NCBI GenBank assembly: GCA_937931785.1
Contig: CALHAX010000044.1
Location: 1-62,608, forward strand
Reading direction: 5' to 3'
Length of the DNA stretch: 62,608 bases
Source of the DNA: an uncultured Hyphomicrobiaceae bacterium
GTDB taxonomy: Bacteria; Pseudomonadota; Alphaproteobacteria; Rhizobiales; CALHAX01
Shown: positions 35,790-44,746 of the stretch, one piece after another
Layout: each line of letters begins with the position of its first letter
Numbering within the stretch: the stretch's first letter is position 1
Translations under genes and position numbers: made by a program
Notes under the pieces: model-generated
Seen by the model: only the letters and a program-made list of their open reading frames with translations
Told to the model about the DNA's origin: nothing
Database searches by the model: none

Positions 35790-36650
35790 TCAGGACAGGT
35801 ACTTCGTTTCAGGAACAACACTGGCGCTGCCGTCAATCGTTTTGAATTTCGTGCGCCCGGTACGCGAGGACACGCCGTCGAGCCCAAGGATGCGGCGACT
35901 ATGTTCGAGCGGGTCACCTTCGGTCGCGAAGTCCGTGCGGAGATATGTGCCGCCCTGCGCGTTGATATAGTCCGCGTAGATTTGTGCTTGCAGGAGATCG
36001 ATGTATTGCAGCATGTCCCGGAACACACCGTTTTCGGAAAGGAACTGCGAAAGCTCTTCTCGAAGCACGACAAACATGACGTAGGTGTCCGGCGCGTCGA
36101 TGACCATGTGATCGACGTTATCCCCGTGCCAAATTTCCCGAATGACACCGGTATTCGCTTTTGCATCCCACACCCACTTGGTCATGAGGGGGTAGCGTTC
36201 AGGATTCATGGCATGGAGAATTTCAGCGCCCAGGTCACGTGCCCAGCGGAATGACTTGTCGGCAGGAAAAACAGCGACGAATGTAGCCAACCGCTGATCG
36301 GCGGTTGTAGTATCCTGCGCGCCATCCAGGAGTGCGACGATTGCGTTGCGGATTTTATCGTATCCAACCTGTTCGATACCCTTTGCAATGCGTCGTCGAA
36401 CGGTCGCCATGAAGGCACACAGTTCTTCGAAGTCCGCCTGGGGTAGCGTTGCGATTTTACCTTCACCCAGCATGTCATGGAAGAGCGCACATTTGAGGCG
36501 TACGGCATCGCAATATTTTTCAATCCCACCGACCCCATCACTCGCAATGATCAGGCGCTCCAACGCTGCCTTCAAGATCGGGCCGCTCAGGTCCAGGACT
36601 GGGCGATCCTGCTCGGGGGCTGATGGTTGCTTGGCGGACAGAAAACCCAT
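35790..36650 (-). CDS. Conserved sHdr-locus hypothetical protein (Hyp)
   Basis: 286 residues, soluble, no signal. No catalytic motif recognised; helical blocks include LKAALERLIIASDGVGGIEK and YPLMTKWVWDAKANTGVIRE. A gene for a protein of this kind stands between shdrA and shdrC2 in the known clusters, so its place is the best evidence. Some literature places it in the complex itself. Function unknown. Confidence 0.8.
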   Translation of the reverse strand: MGFLSAKQPSAPEQDRPVLDLSGPILKAALERLIIASDGVGGIEKYCDAVRLKCALFHDMLGEGKIATLPQADFEELCAFMATVRRRIAKGIEQVGYDKIRNAIVALLDGAQDTTTADQRLATFVAVFPADKSFRWARDLGAEILHAMNPERYPLMTKWVWDAKANTGVIREIWHGDNVDHMVIDAPDTYVMFVVLREELSQFLSENGVFRDMLQYIDLLQAQIYADYINAQGGTYLRTDFATEGDPLEHSRRILGLDGVSSRTGRTKFKTIDGSASVVPETKYLS

Positions 36651-36665
36651 GGATCAACGCAACGC

Positions 36666-37718
36666 CTACTCTGCCGCCACGGCTGATTGTGAATTCATCG
36701 ACGCGATGGCCGACATTGCTGCGGCGTTGGCTTGAGCGATGGAATCGTCGATTGTTTCCGGCGCGATTGCGGATCCGGCGACGAAGACACCGGGTCGTGA
36801 GGTTGCCCCCATGACGCCATAGCTGTCCTGACGTGCAATAAATCCTTGCTTGTGAAGGTCAACACCGAACACTGCAGAAATCGTCATGTTATCGACGTTG
36901 GGATCCATGCCGATGGCGTGTACGACCATGTCGAAAGGAATTGTGATCGGGCGTTTCACCAAAGTGTCTTCACCTTTGACGATAAGTTTATCTCCGTCAG
37001 AGGTCACTTCCGCGATCCGTGCCTTGATGTATTTGACTTTGAATTCTTCCTGGGACTTCCAGTAGTAGTCTGTCTCGTACAGACCGAAGGTCCGGATATC
37101 CATGTAGTAGATGTAGACATGACAGTCTGGAAGCTCTTCACGGATCTCCATCGCCATGTTGGCCGACACGGTGCAGCAGATTTTCGAGCACCACTCCCGG
37201 CCGATCTGTCGATCGCGTGAACCGACGCAAAGAAGGATCGCGACTCGTTTCGGCTTGCGTCCGTCGGACGGACATTTCACGCCTTGTCCCGATGAGATCA
37301 TTTGTTCGACCTGTGTCGTGGTAACGACGTCCTCGAACGTACCAAAACCCCATTCCGGTTTATTGACGGAATCGAAGTGCGTGAATCCAGTTGTCAGGAT
37401 GGCTGCTCCTGCATCAACAGTCGTTCCATCCGACAACTCGGCAGAGAAGTTGCCAGGGTCGCCTGAGAAGGATTTGACGATTGCGTTGGTGCGAACATCA
37501 ACATGTTCGTTTTTCTCAACGCGCGAGACCATGCCACCGATCGCATCCTTTGCCCACTGTCCTGAGGGAACAAGTTTGGCATATCCCGAGTGGATTGGTG
37601 CACCGCCGAGTATTTCCGTTTTCTCAACAAGCACAGCCTTTTGACCGACCGTTGCCAGCGCGTGAGCTGCGGCAAGACCGGCGGGGCCACCGCCGACAAT
37701 AAGAACCGGTTTTGTCAT
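36666..37718 (-). CDS. shdrA: sHdrA, flavoprotein subunit
   Basis: 350 residues. VLIVGGGPAGLAAAHAL is the FAD-binding fold. A cysteine group in LLCVGSRDRQIGREWCSKIC (with the next Cys) matches the HdrA Fe-S binding site, and the C-terminal half has VVHAIGMDPNVDN and GVFVAGSAIAPETI. It lacks the extra ferredoxin insertions of methanogen HdrA, as expected for the sulfur-oxidising type. It overlaps shdrB1 by four bases (ATGA). Confidence 0.93.
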   Translation of the reverse strand: MTKPVLIVGGGPAGLAAAHALATVGQKAVLVEKTEILGGAPIHSGYAKLVPSGQWAKDAIGGMVSRVEKNEHVDVRTNAIVKSFSGDPGNFSAELSDGTTVDAGAAILTTGFTHFDSVNKPEWGFGTFEDVVTTTQVEQMISSGQGVKCPSDGRKPKRVAILLCVGSRDRQIGREWCSKICCTVSANMAMEIREELPDCHVYIYYMDIRTFGLYETDYYWKSQEEFKVKYIKARIAEVTSDGDKLIVKGEDTLVKRPITIPFDMVVHAIGMDPNVDNMTISAVFGVDLHKQGFIARQDSYGVMGATSRPGVFVAGSAIAPETIDDSIAQANAAAMSAIASMNSQSAVAAE

Positions 37719-39082
37719 GATCGTGCATCAATCAGTTTATAGCCAGGGCCTGAGGTAATCATGCGGCGGGGGTCATAGAGCTGATCCTGCTTACCCGCTT
37801 CAACCTCCTTGAGGTACTCTTCGAACTCTTCTTTCTTCGCGCGCCAATCAATACCGAGTTTCTCCATCAGCATTTCCGTTGGCGAGGCATGCCAGTGTGT
37901 CTGTACGATTTTATATGGATGTGCTCCGCAAACGAGCGCAGCGAACTGAACGTCAGCAAGGATGGGAAGTTCGAAGTTTTTTCCGTCCGCTTTGCCGATC
38001 CATTGGTTCTTGTCGAGCGTCGTGATGCATCCCGTGTCGTGACCGACCATAACGTCGGATTGCGCTTCTTCGACAGCGACTTTGATTTTGCGATCTATTG
38101 CGAACGAGCGCGTGAACTCTCGTTCCGAGATAATGTGTCTGAAGCCGAAGCCACAGCAGTCATACCAGGTCTTGTAGTCGATGACCTGGGCGCCTAGCGC
38201 TTCGATCAGGCCGGTTGAGACGGCGACACGGTTACCTTCGAGGATATCGTCGTCGTAAATCGCATCTTCCGGTACCATCTTGTAGACGTGACAGGCGGGG
38301 TGGATGGTTGCGCGGATTTGCGAGGCGTCAATCTCCTGACGGTTGGCGATTTCACCGCGCATCACGTGCGCCCATTCGGAATAGTGCACGACTTCTTCCG
38401 GTATCAGCAATTTACCGTCAACGAGCCGATCCAGTTTGCCGAGGATCTTCTTGACGCGCTCACGGAGTTCGGCTGAGTGCATCAGGTAACCCCGCACTTC
38501 CTTGTAGTTTCCGAACGAGGTTCCGCAATGAACGAGCGGATAGTAATGTCCCGCTTCTTTCCCTTCGGCCAAGCCGGAAACATAGGCCTGATGGAAGTTG
38601 CGGAGGAATACAGCGGCAAGACTTTCAATGTTGCCGATGCCCGAGCCGTGGTAGTTCCAGGCGGTGCAGGATGTCTGATCGGTTTCATCGAGGTATTCGA
38701 TGCCGAGTTCGTTCTGTAGCCAGAGCAGGGAGACTGGATATCCGGGAATGTTCCCGCACTGGCCACATGACTTGTGATGCCAGAGCTGCGTCGTGGGAAT
38801 GCGTTTGTCCCAACCGTACAGGGTTTTGACTGTTTTGGCCTTGTGTTCATCCTTGATGCGGTGAACAACAATCTCTCCATCCTTTTCAAGTTGCCACATG
38901 ATATCGCGCACGTCCTTGACGCGATCCTTGTTCGTGAGCATTGAGCGCTTGTCGATTTTCTGCTCGACCCACGCCGTGGCAACTTTGGCCTCATGTGACG
39001 TCAGGTTGGAGTCGGTCCATTCGGAACCGTGCCCTGTGAAGCGTTCGTTGTCTGAACCGCCATTGTCATTCGTACCCGTCAT
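37715..39082 (-). CDS. shdrB1: sHdrB1, heterodisulfide reductase subunit B-like
   Basis: 455 residues from ATG 39082, which has AAAGG nine bases upstream; a TTG 24 bases earlier overlaps shdrC1 and is the alternative. It has the CCG pattern (HPACHVYK with WYDCCGFGFRH, and GHDTGCITTLD) and an extra N-terminal half with SCGQCGNIPGYP and HYYPLVHCGTSFGNY. It sits between shdrC1 and shdrA. As in other sHdr systems, B1 is longer than B2 (317 residues). Confidence 0.9.
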   Translation of the reverse strand: MTGTNDNGGSDNERFTGHGSEWTDSNLTSHEAKVATAWVEQKIDKRSMLTNKDRVKDVRDIMWQLEKDGEIVVHRIKDEHKAKTVKTLYGWDKRIPTTQLWHHKSCGQCGNIPGYPVSLLWLQNELGIEYLDETDQTSCTAWNYHGSGIGNIESLAAVFLRNFHQAYVSGLAEGKEAGHYYPLVHCGTSFGNYKEVRGYLMHSAELRERVKKILGKLDRLVDGKLLIPEEVVHYSEWAHVMRGEIANRQEIDASQIRATIHPACHVYKMVPEDAIYDDDILEGNRVAVSTGLIEALGAQVIDYKTWYDCCGFGFRHIISEREFTRSFAIDRKIKVAVEEAQSDVMVGHDTGCITTLDKNQWIGKADGKNFELPILADVQFAALVCGAHPYKIVQTHWHASPTEMLMEKLGIDWRAKKEEFEEYLKEVEAGKQDQLYDPRRMITSGPGYKLIDARS

Positions 39083-39102
39083 CGGTGCGTACCTTTCAGG
39101 CT

Positions 39103-39849
39103 TCAATCGTCATCGTCGTCTTGCTCGTCCTGGAAGTCTTCCCAGTCCTCGCGTTTTTCATCCATGATGTCAGTGATGACATCGAACAGGTTTTCATCGA
39201 TCGTCTCAAGTTGATCGAGAACGCCAGTCATTTCCCAGATCGTATAGAGTTCAACCGATGTCTTGAGGTTCACTTCCCAAGCTGTCTCAGTGGTGTTCAG
39301 TGTTGCCATTGGAATGGCCTTGCGCAGCAGCTTGAGCGGCGCTTCGACCTTTGTGAGGTTTGGCCCCCAATCTGCGAAATGATCCGGGTTGATCATGTCC
39401 GGGGAAAGCTGGTTTCCGGTCGAGATGAGTTTCAGCATGACGCGTGAGAAGGGACGTAGAACGTCCTTGGCGGATTGCATGCCGTGTTTGATGGCGACTT
39501 CTCGCATCAACATGACGAGCCCCCCCGGTGAATTACCAAATGGACAGCGTGCGGCACAGGTATAGCATTGGGCGCAGGACCATATTTTCTCCTGCATGGC
39601 ATCGTATATGCCCTCGAGATTTTCCGTCCAGAGCAATTGAACGATCTCGCGTGGGGAAAAGTCATAGTAGTGCGCGGCCGGACATGTCGCGGTACAGATG
39701 CCGCAATTCAAACATCCGTTGAGCTCGTGATCGAAACGCAGATCAGCCTGAATGTCCTGGAACACCTCTTCCAGATCATCGCGCGAGATCGGAGGTGAAT
39801 CCGAAACCGGATCGCCAATAAAGTCCTGAACGCGTGTCGAATGATCCAT
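39103..39849 (-). CDS. shdrC1: sHdrC1, heterodisulfide reductase subunit C-like ferredoxin
   Basis: 248 residues from ATG 39849. Two [4Fe-4S] motifs: Cys46/49/52/56 (CLNCGICTATC) and Cys92/95/98/102 (CAQCYTCAARC). The C-terminus is strongly acidic (DEQDDDDD). It starts the core sHdr run C1-B1-A-Hyp-C2-B2. Upstream lies the DsrE3 gene, 36 bases away on the same strand. Confidence 0.92.
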   Translation of the reverse strand: MDHSTRVQDFIGDPVSDSPPISRDDLEEVFQDIQADLRFDHELNGCLNCGICTATCPAAHYYDFSPREIVQLLWTENLEGIYDAMQEKIWSCAQCYTCAARCPFGNSPGGLVMLMREVAIKHGMQSAKDVLRPFSRVMLKLISTGNQLSPDMINPDHFADWGPNLTKVEAPLKLLRKAIPMATLNTTETAWEVNLKTSVELYTIWEMTGVLDQLETIDENLFDVITDIMDEKREDWEDFQDEQDDDDD

Positions 39850-39884
39850 GGTGTATTGCCTTGCGCTGCAAAGAGTCGTCTGAC

Positions 39885-40262
39885 CTAGTAGGTCAAGACC
39901 TTGCAATCACCTTCCATGATTTCCTCGATCATGTGTGCGCCGCCGACGATCCCCGAACATTCGGGAATAAGATCGTCTTCCGACATATTGAAAAGATCGA
40001 GGTTCGGAGAGCAGCAGTAGAATTTTACACCGGCTTCATGGGCGTCCTTGATGAAATCGTAGACTGATTTCGGCGAACCTTCCTTGACGACCAGCTTTTC
40101 TGCTTCGCCCTTTTTCATCAAACGTCCAGAGGTAGCGGTACAAATGACCTCGACTTCGTATTCCATGGCAGCGGCAACGCTGGCCTGAAAGATTGGTGCG
40201 CCCAATTCCTCGCCGTTGCGCGGATCGGTATTCGCCATCACAATCAGAAGTTTTTCAGCCAT
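39885..40262 (-). CDS. dsrE3: DsrE3-type sulfurtransferase
   Basis: 125 residues from ATG 40262, with GGAGG ten bases ahead. The DsrE fold is seen in LLIVMANTDPRNGEELGAPI and HEAGVKFYCCSPNLDLF. Cys83-Cys84 in YCCSP is at the expected sulfur-binding position for DsrE3; further Cys at 41, 102 and 120. It would pass persulfide sulfur with TusA to sHdr/LbpA. First gene of the core sHdr transcript; a 24-bp operator-like site and repeat copy 2 lie in its leader. Confidence 0.88.
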   Translation of the reverse strand: MAEKLLIVMANTDPRNGEELGAPIFQASVAAAMEYEVEVICTATSGRLMKKGEAEKLVVKEGSPKSVYDFIKDAHEAGVKFYCCSPNLDLFNMSEDDLIPECSGIVGGAHMIEEIMEGDCKVLTY

Positions 40263-40311
40263 GAACCAAACGTCCTCCCAAACCGGCACAGTGTTGCTTT
40301 TTCGCGGACTA

Positions 40312-40419
40312 TAGCGCGTCTGATTCAAAGGGAATCGTAACGCGACGGCCCAAGTCGCCCCACTGGCATCCCGGTATCTCCGTTTAAGTCGGACGCACCT
40401 CAAGTCGGTCACACCCTAG
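40312..40419 (+). repeat. Hairpin-bearing dispersed repeat, copy 2
   Basis: TAGCGCGTCTGATTCAAAGG at the left, CACACCCTAG at the right. It is longer than the other copies by an internal tandem duplication near the right end (AAGTCGGACGCACC followed by AAGTCGGTCACACC). It lies in the leader of the dsrE3-shdr transcript, between the operator-like site at 40444 and the start codon at 40262. Confidence 0.9.
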
Positions 40420-40443
40420 TCGGTTCCTTAAGGGATCACAACA

Positions 40444-40467
40444 ACATATTCGTATTTTACAATATGT
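40444..40467. promoter_or_regulatory. Sulfur-island inverted repeat, site A
   Basis: ACATATT-N10-AATATGT, a perfect 7-base inverted repeat. It is upstream of dsrE3-shdr and behind the gat gene. The same motif is found at four other places (sites B-E) in the sulfur island. In related bacteria ArsR-type repressors (SoxR, sHdrR) control these genes; no such regulator is in the window. Confidence 0.7.
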
Positions 40468-40482
40468 TTGAAGCGTGCCGTC

Positions 40483-41184
40483 TCAGGCGTCTTGTTTCAT
40501 CCATCCCGTGGCCTGAATCAGCCCCGTCATAATGGGAACAAGCGCATCTTCAATTTCGAGCTTGAGAGCTCGCAGCTCATTGAGTTGCTCACCAATGTTC
40601 TCAGGTGCGTCTTCAAATTCCATGATCAGATCTTCGATCATCGCGAGCTTGATCCCGGGGTGTCCTGCAAAGCCAAAGGCATTTGTCCCAATCTGGAAGA
40701 GGAGGGGGCGTCCGTCCGGTGCTTCTGCGATGGTCGTCGCATATGCAGGTGGAGTGAAGGTATCCCGCATATAGGAAACGGAAGGGAAGGATATGGGTGC
40801 AAAGCCGCCAAGTGCACCGCCATGAACAGTCGCCGCGTGTTCCACACGGAATGTAAGCGGGGCAGATTCTGTGGTGCCATCGGCTGCAAGCGCAAGGATT
40901 TGCGCACCGAGGCCTATTCCGATGATAGGTTTTTCCAGCATCAGGCACGTTCGCGCAAGACTGATTTCTTTGTCCAGAGTCGGCAACAGTGGCGCACTGG
41001 CGGTGCCCCATTGTCCGCCACCGATCAGGATCAAACCGTCACCAAGTACATCTGGATCGGGCAGACTGCCCCCTGACGTGAAGGGTCGAAAATAACTGAA
41101 GCGTATGCGACGTCCTTCAAGGTGATCCTCAAGAAGCCCGAGCCATTCGGACTGTGTGTGCTGAACGACGGAGACGTGTTTCAC
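40483..41184 (-). CDS. Class I glutamine-amidotransferase-like protein of the lipoate-assembly cluster
   Basis: 233 residues with the class I GATase fold (LILIGGGQWGT, KPIIGIGLGAQILALAADG). The catalytic cysteine is missing: the elbow that usually reads GxCxGxQ is GIGLGAQ here. The late His-Glu pair (HPE) is also changed, reading GHPGI. So glutamine hydrolysis in the usual way is not expected. Related genes are linked to lipoate ligase in other sHdr loci. It overlaps the ligase gene by four bases (ATGA). Confidence 0.75.
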   Translation of the reverse strand: MKHVSVVQHTQSEWLGLLEDHLEGRRIRFSYFRPFTSGGSLPDPDVLGDGLILIGGGQWGTASAPLLPTLDKEISLARTCLMLEKPIIGIGLGAQILALAADGTTESAPLTFRVEHAATVHGGALGGFAPISFPSVSYMRDTFTPPAYATTIAEAPDGRPLLFQIGTNAFGFAGHPGIKLAMIEDLIMEFEDAPENIGEQLNELRALKLEIEDALVPIMTGLIQATGWMKQDA

Positions 41185-42251
41185 GCGCTCACTCCCACGA
41201 CATCCTCAATCACGCCGCGAAAGTCGGCAGCAGAAATACTGAGCATACCCACCTCTGCCGTTTCGAAGAACCTGGTGGCGGCTTCTCCTGCTTGGGTAAT
41301 CTCGACACCGCGAAGTGCGGCCTCAAGATCGAGCACAGTGCGGGGAGGCGTTATGAAAAAATCGCCGGTCAGCAACAGCTCGCGAATACGGCGCGCACCA
41401 TCCGGCCCATCGAGGCGGGTAAACGCAGTCACGGTTCCGCCAGGCGTTGTCCGGGTTGCGGAACGTAAATCCGGTGCGTCTGGTGTATCGATGCTGTAGA
41501 CGAAATCGTCGGTTCCAATCTCGTCTCGGTATACCTCAATCGTGCGCTCTTCCTCGTCGGCGCTAATTTCTCCGGGTGCGCATTCAATGCCGAGGTGTTC
41601 GCGAAGCCCCGTGATCACCGCGTTATGGACCTGTCCCACGGTGGGTGCGTCACCCAGCAACGCCTGCAATGTCGTGACCCGATGTTCGGCCTTGTCGAGA
41701 TCGTGTTTCTTCAGTTTGGCTTCCGGCACATTCAGGCACGCCATCATGGCTGTCGGATTGACGTCGACGAGCACGGTTCCCTGATAGATCAGCGTGTTGC
41801 CATCGAAGAACCCTCCTGTACCGCATATTTTTTGTCCGCCAACTTCAATGTCGTTGCGCGGGCGAAACTGGGCATCAATCCCGAAGGCGTTCGAAAGTCC
41901 GCCTGCAACGGCCTCACAGATGGCTTTGGTATACGATCCAAGGTCATTCATCGGCAAATTGCGACGGTCAAAGACCAGTTCCCAACCCACTTGCTTTTCA
42001 TCGAGATAGATTGCGCCACCGCCGGTGATGCGGCGCACAATTCCAATGCCATTGTTGCGACAGTGATCAACCTTGACCTCGTTGGACAAGACTTGATGTC
42101 GGCCAATCAGAACGGTTGGAGGAAACCTGAGGAAACGAAGCGTGTCGGGAACCTGGCCATCGTTGTGCAGTTCGACCAACGCCTGATCATAGGCAATCTG
42201 TTGCCGACCCTCGGCCACGCCAGAGTCAACGATACGGAAGGGGACTGTCAT
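41181..42251 (-). CDS. Lipoate-protein ligase of the sHdr system, sLpl(AB)
   Basis: 356 residues. The ligase core is seen in RRITGGGAIY (lipoyl-AMP site) and GGQKICGTGGFFDG with the catalytic Lys. The C-terminal domain from about 245 on resembles the accessory LplB-like domain, so the protein is of the fused sLpl(AB) type. It loads octanoate or lipoate on LbpA. It follows a radical SAM gene by nine bases and overlaps the GATase-like gene. Confidence 0.88.
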   Translation of the reverse strand: MTVPFRIVDSGVAEGRQQIAYDQALVELHNDGQVPDTLRFLRFPPTVLIGRHQVLSNEVKVDHCRNNGIGIVRRITGGGAIYLDEKQVGWELVFDRRNLPMNDLGSYTKAICEAVAGGLSNAFGIDAQFRPRNDIEVGGQKICGTGGFFDGNTLIYQGTVLVDVNPTAMMACLNVPEAKLKKHDLDKAEHRVTTLQALLGDAPTVGQVHNAVITGLREHLGIECAPGEISADEEERTIEVYRDEIGTDDFVYSIDTPDAPDLRSATRTTPGGTVTAFTRLDGPDGARRIRELLLTGDFFITPPRTVLDLEAALRGVEITQAGEAATRFFETAEVGMLSISAADFRGVIEDVVGVSA

Positions 42252-42260
42252 GATTGGTGC

Positions 42261-43550
42261 CTAGATGAATTCCAGTTCTTCACCATCCTCATATGGTTCG
42301 CCCGGTTTTTCCATGTCGAGTTGATAACGGATACGACGCAGGTCGACCGCTTCTGGCTGGAACGGATAGCTTGCAATGTCTGATGGCGGTGAGTCGCCGT
42401 AGGGTCGGTCACAGGCGGAGATGTCATCGGCAAATTTACCCGGGCAGCCCGACGTGCGGAATGCGATGCCGGCATCGATGATGGCATCCAGTTCGCCCTG
42501 AGGCATGCCGAAATCCACAACACGTCCGTGCTCATCGAACTTCATGTTCGAGACGCGTTGACCGCAATAGTCGATGAGGTAACGACCAAGCTGCACGCGT
42601 CGCCACTGGTCCCGCGGGGTAGCGGGTAGGTGATCCATCAGTGAACCCTTTTCCGGGAAGAAGCAGAACATGTGGCTGTGCCCCCCCATGTCGACAAGTT
42701 CCTGCACCAGGGTCAGAGTGTCGAACTCGGTTTCGCCCATACCGACAATAATATGCGCCCCAAATTTCTGGGGACCAAAAATGTCACGCGCGTCCAGAAG
42801 AATTTCCCAATACTTTTTCCACGTGTGGGGGCTTTGCACGCCTTTCCCCCGCGTGCGGTCAAAGAGTTCCGGTGTTGCTGCGTCAAGCGACACCGTAAAG
42901 ATGTCCGAACCCATTTCATGGAGCTTCTGAACGTCGGCGCGTTGCATCGTTGTCGGGTTGGACAAAATGGAAACAGGCACCGTGTCCGGATCAATTTTGT
43001 CTGTCCACTTCTTGAGAACCGCAAACGTATCGTCTTCGGAGCGCGGGTGCGTGATCATCGAAATACACATGCGGTGGAACGGTGTATGCTCACCCTTTTC
43101 CGCAACAATATCAACGATCTGTTCCATTGGAACAGCAGGCCAGTCTACCCGGATGAAATTGCGATCTGCGTAGTCCCGATCCGCTTCTCGATGCCGTGCC
43201 AAACCGCAATAGGCGCAATTCGCCCTGCACCCTTCCGGGTAGGTGAGGAGAAGGTTGAGGCACCGGGTACAGGAGCAGCGATACATCTTGGCCGACATGA
43301 TGCCGAGCGTGATCGCCGCCGCAGTCGAGATCTGCACGTAGTCCGGGGACTGCATATTTGGCGTCATATAATTGTCGTTCGGCAGGTAAACACCGGTCGG
43401 GGTAACATCAGCCGATTTCACGCGGCCACCGTTCTTGGCGTCTTTTGGAATCACCTGTGGAACACGTGGTTCCATGACCTCGGCCGGATTGAAGTCCAGG
43501 CCATTCGGGCCATTCGGGCTCATGGTGCCTTCTGATTTTACGCAACCCAT
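42261..43550 (-). CDS. Radical SAM protein, LipS1/LipS2-type lipoyl assembly (member 1)
   Basis: 429 residues. The radical SAM cluster motif is CRANCAYC (CxxxCxxC), with further cysteines just ahead (CSCTRC). A partner enzyme is encoded next door. Such pairs insert the two sulfur atoms into octanoyl-LbpA in place of LipA. Which member is LipS1 and which LipS2 cannot be settled here. It follows member 2 by 28 bases. GGGAGAG precedes the ATG. Confidence 0.85.
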   Translation of the reverse strand: MGCVKSEGTMSPNGPNGLDFNPAEVMEPRVPQVIPKDAKNGGRVKSADVTPTGVYLPNDNYMTPNMQSPDYVQISTAAAITLGIMSAKMYRCSCTRCLNLLLTYPEGCRANCAYCGLARHREADRDYADRNFIRVDWPAVPMEQIVDIVAEKGEHTPFHRMCISMITHPRSEDDTFAVLKKWTDKIDPDTVPVSILSNPTTMQRADVQKLHEMGSDIFTVSLDAATPELFDRTRGKGVQSPHTWKKYWEILLDARDIFGPQKFGAHIIVGMGETEFDTLTLVQELVDMGGHSHMFCFFPEKGSLMDHLPATPRDQWRRVQLGRYLIDYCGQRVSNMKFDEHGRVVDFGMPQGELDAIIDAGIAFRTSGCPGKFADDISACDRPYGDSPPSDIASYPFQPEAVDLRRIRYQLDMEKPGEPYEDGEELEFI

Positions 43551-43578
43551 GATGTCTCTCCCGCTTGATTATGTGTCG

Positions 43579-44616
43579 TCATGCTGCGCACGCCGAACGG
43601 ACACGTGTTTGAGCGTTCCCACCCAGTTTGATGGAACAACAGGCATGCTCCTGGTGCGACGGTCGTCCGATCGCTTCAGCAACGGCAACCGCGCCATCGG
43701 CCGGAAACGCAATGCCATCCAACCCAGCCATGACGGCGTAAGCATCTGTGATCCTTTTATGCATACCGGGTGGACGCGCGCACCCAAGCAAAACCTGACG
43801 ATCAGGAATACGTTGTCGGGCTTCGAGGAAGATACGTCCCACATCGCGTGTCTCCGGTGTAATGAACGTGCCGGACTTCGCGTAGAATGGCATGATCACG
43901 ACGAGCACCAACGAATGAATGCCGTGCCGGGACACAATATCGAATGCATTGGACTCACCAAGTATCTGTCCGTAGTGCAAGCCAACGACGATGTGCGGCA
44001 CAACTTCCATTGATGTTGTGCAAAGGGCTGCGAGTGTGGCCTCAAAATCTTCGACGGGCCGATCCAGATGATACACATCGCGGATCGTGTCCTGGGATCC
44101 AATGACGTCCATCATGGCGGTATCAACGCCCGCACTTTCCATCATTCGTGCGCGCGGTTCGTCGAGAAGAGCTGAGTGTATCGCGATCTTCAGATCCGGG
44201 AAGTCGTGCTTCAGGCGCTCTATGACAGGATAGTATTTCTCATACTTGATTTCGTTGCGGCGGTTCGATCCGCCGGAGAGCAGAAAGCCCTGCAGGTTCT
44301 GAAGGACGATCAGGTCGCGCACCTTTTGTTCCAGCATTTCCGGTGTGGTCGCCGGGATCATGGGTTCCAGGATCTTGGCCTGACAGTGATCACACATCAG
44401 TGCGCAGGCACCGGCTGTTATAGAGAACGCAGGGAATGAGTTCTTGCCACAACCTTGCAACTCATCGCTTGAGTATTCCTTGAACGTCGGCGTGGAGAAA
44501 CGGATCGGTCGACCGGAATGATTGGGGGCAACGTGTTCGAGATCTCGCACCAAGGTGGCATCGAACTCGGCATCTTCGAGGGGTTCAATATCCCCCATCG
44601 CGTTCAACCAGTCCAT
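43579..44616 (-). CDS. Radical SAM protein, LipS1/LipS2-type lipoyl assembly (member 2)
   Basis: 345 residues. The cluster motif is CALMCDHC (CxxxCxxC) in an N-terminal third, followed by a TIM-barrel-like pattern (LLSGGSNRRNEIKYEKYYPV; PHIVVGLHYG). It works with the other radical SAM protein in making the lipoyl group of LbpA. It is the first gene of the lipS-lpl-gat run and is divergent from the YeeE/SoxT gene across the operator-like site C. Confidence 0.85.
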   Translation of the reverse strand: MDWLNAMGDIEPLEDAEFDATLVRDLEHVAPNHSGRPIRFSTPTFKEYSSDELQGCGKNSFPAFSITAGACALMCDHCQAKILEPMIPATTPEMLEQKVRDLIVLQNLQGFLLSGGSNRRNEIKYEKYYPVIERLKHDFPDLKIAIHSALLDEPRARMMESAGVDTAMMDVIGSQDTIRDVYHLDRPVEDFEATLAALCTTSMEVVPHIVVGLHYGQILGESNAFDIVSRHGIHSLVLVVIMPFYAKSGTFITPETRDVGRIFLEARQRIPDRQVLLGCARPPGMHKRITDAYAVMAGLDGIAFPADGAVAVAEAIGRPSHQEHACCSIKLGGNAQTRVRSACAA

Positions 44617-44670
44617 TGTACCCCCGACTGTAATCGTATCTGAATACGCCGCATATCGGGCGCCCAGATT

Positions 44671-44694
44671 TCATATTCAAAAGATCGAATGTAT
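44671..44694. promoter_or_regulatory. Sulfur-island inverted repeat, site C
   Basis: TCATATT-N10-AATGTAT. It lies in the 130-base divergent gap between a lipS gene (minus) and the YeeE/SoxT gene (plus), so may control both directions. Spacing is the same as in sites A, B, D and E. Confidence 0.6.
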
Positions 44695-44746
44695 CTGTTA
44701 GAGGAAACCAACACCCAGTGCAACGCTCGCAATTCAGGACATCACC

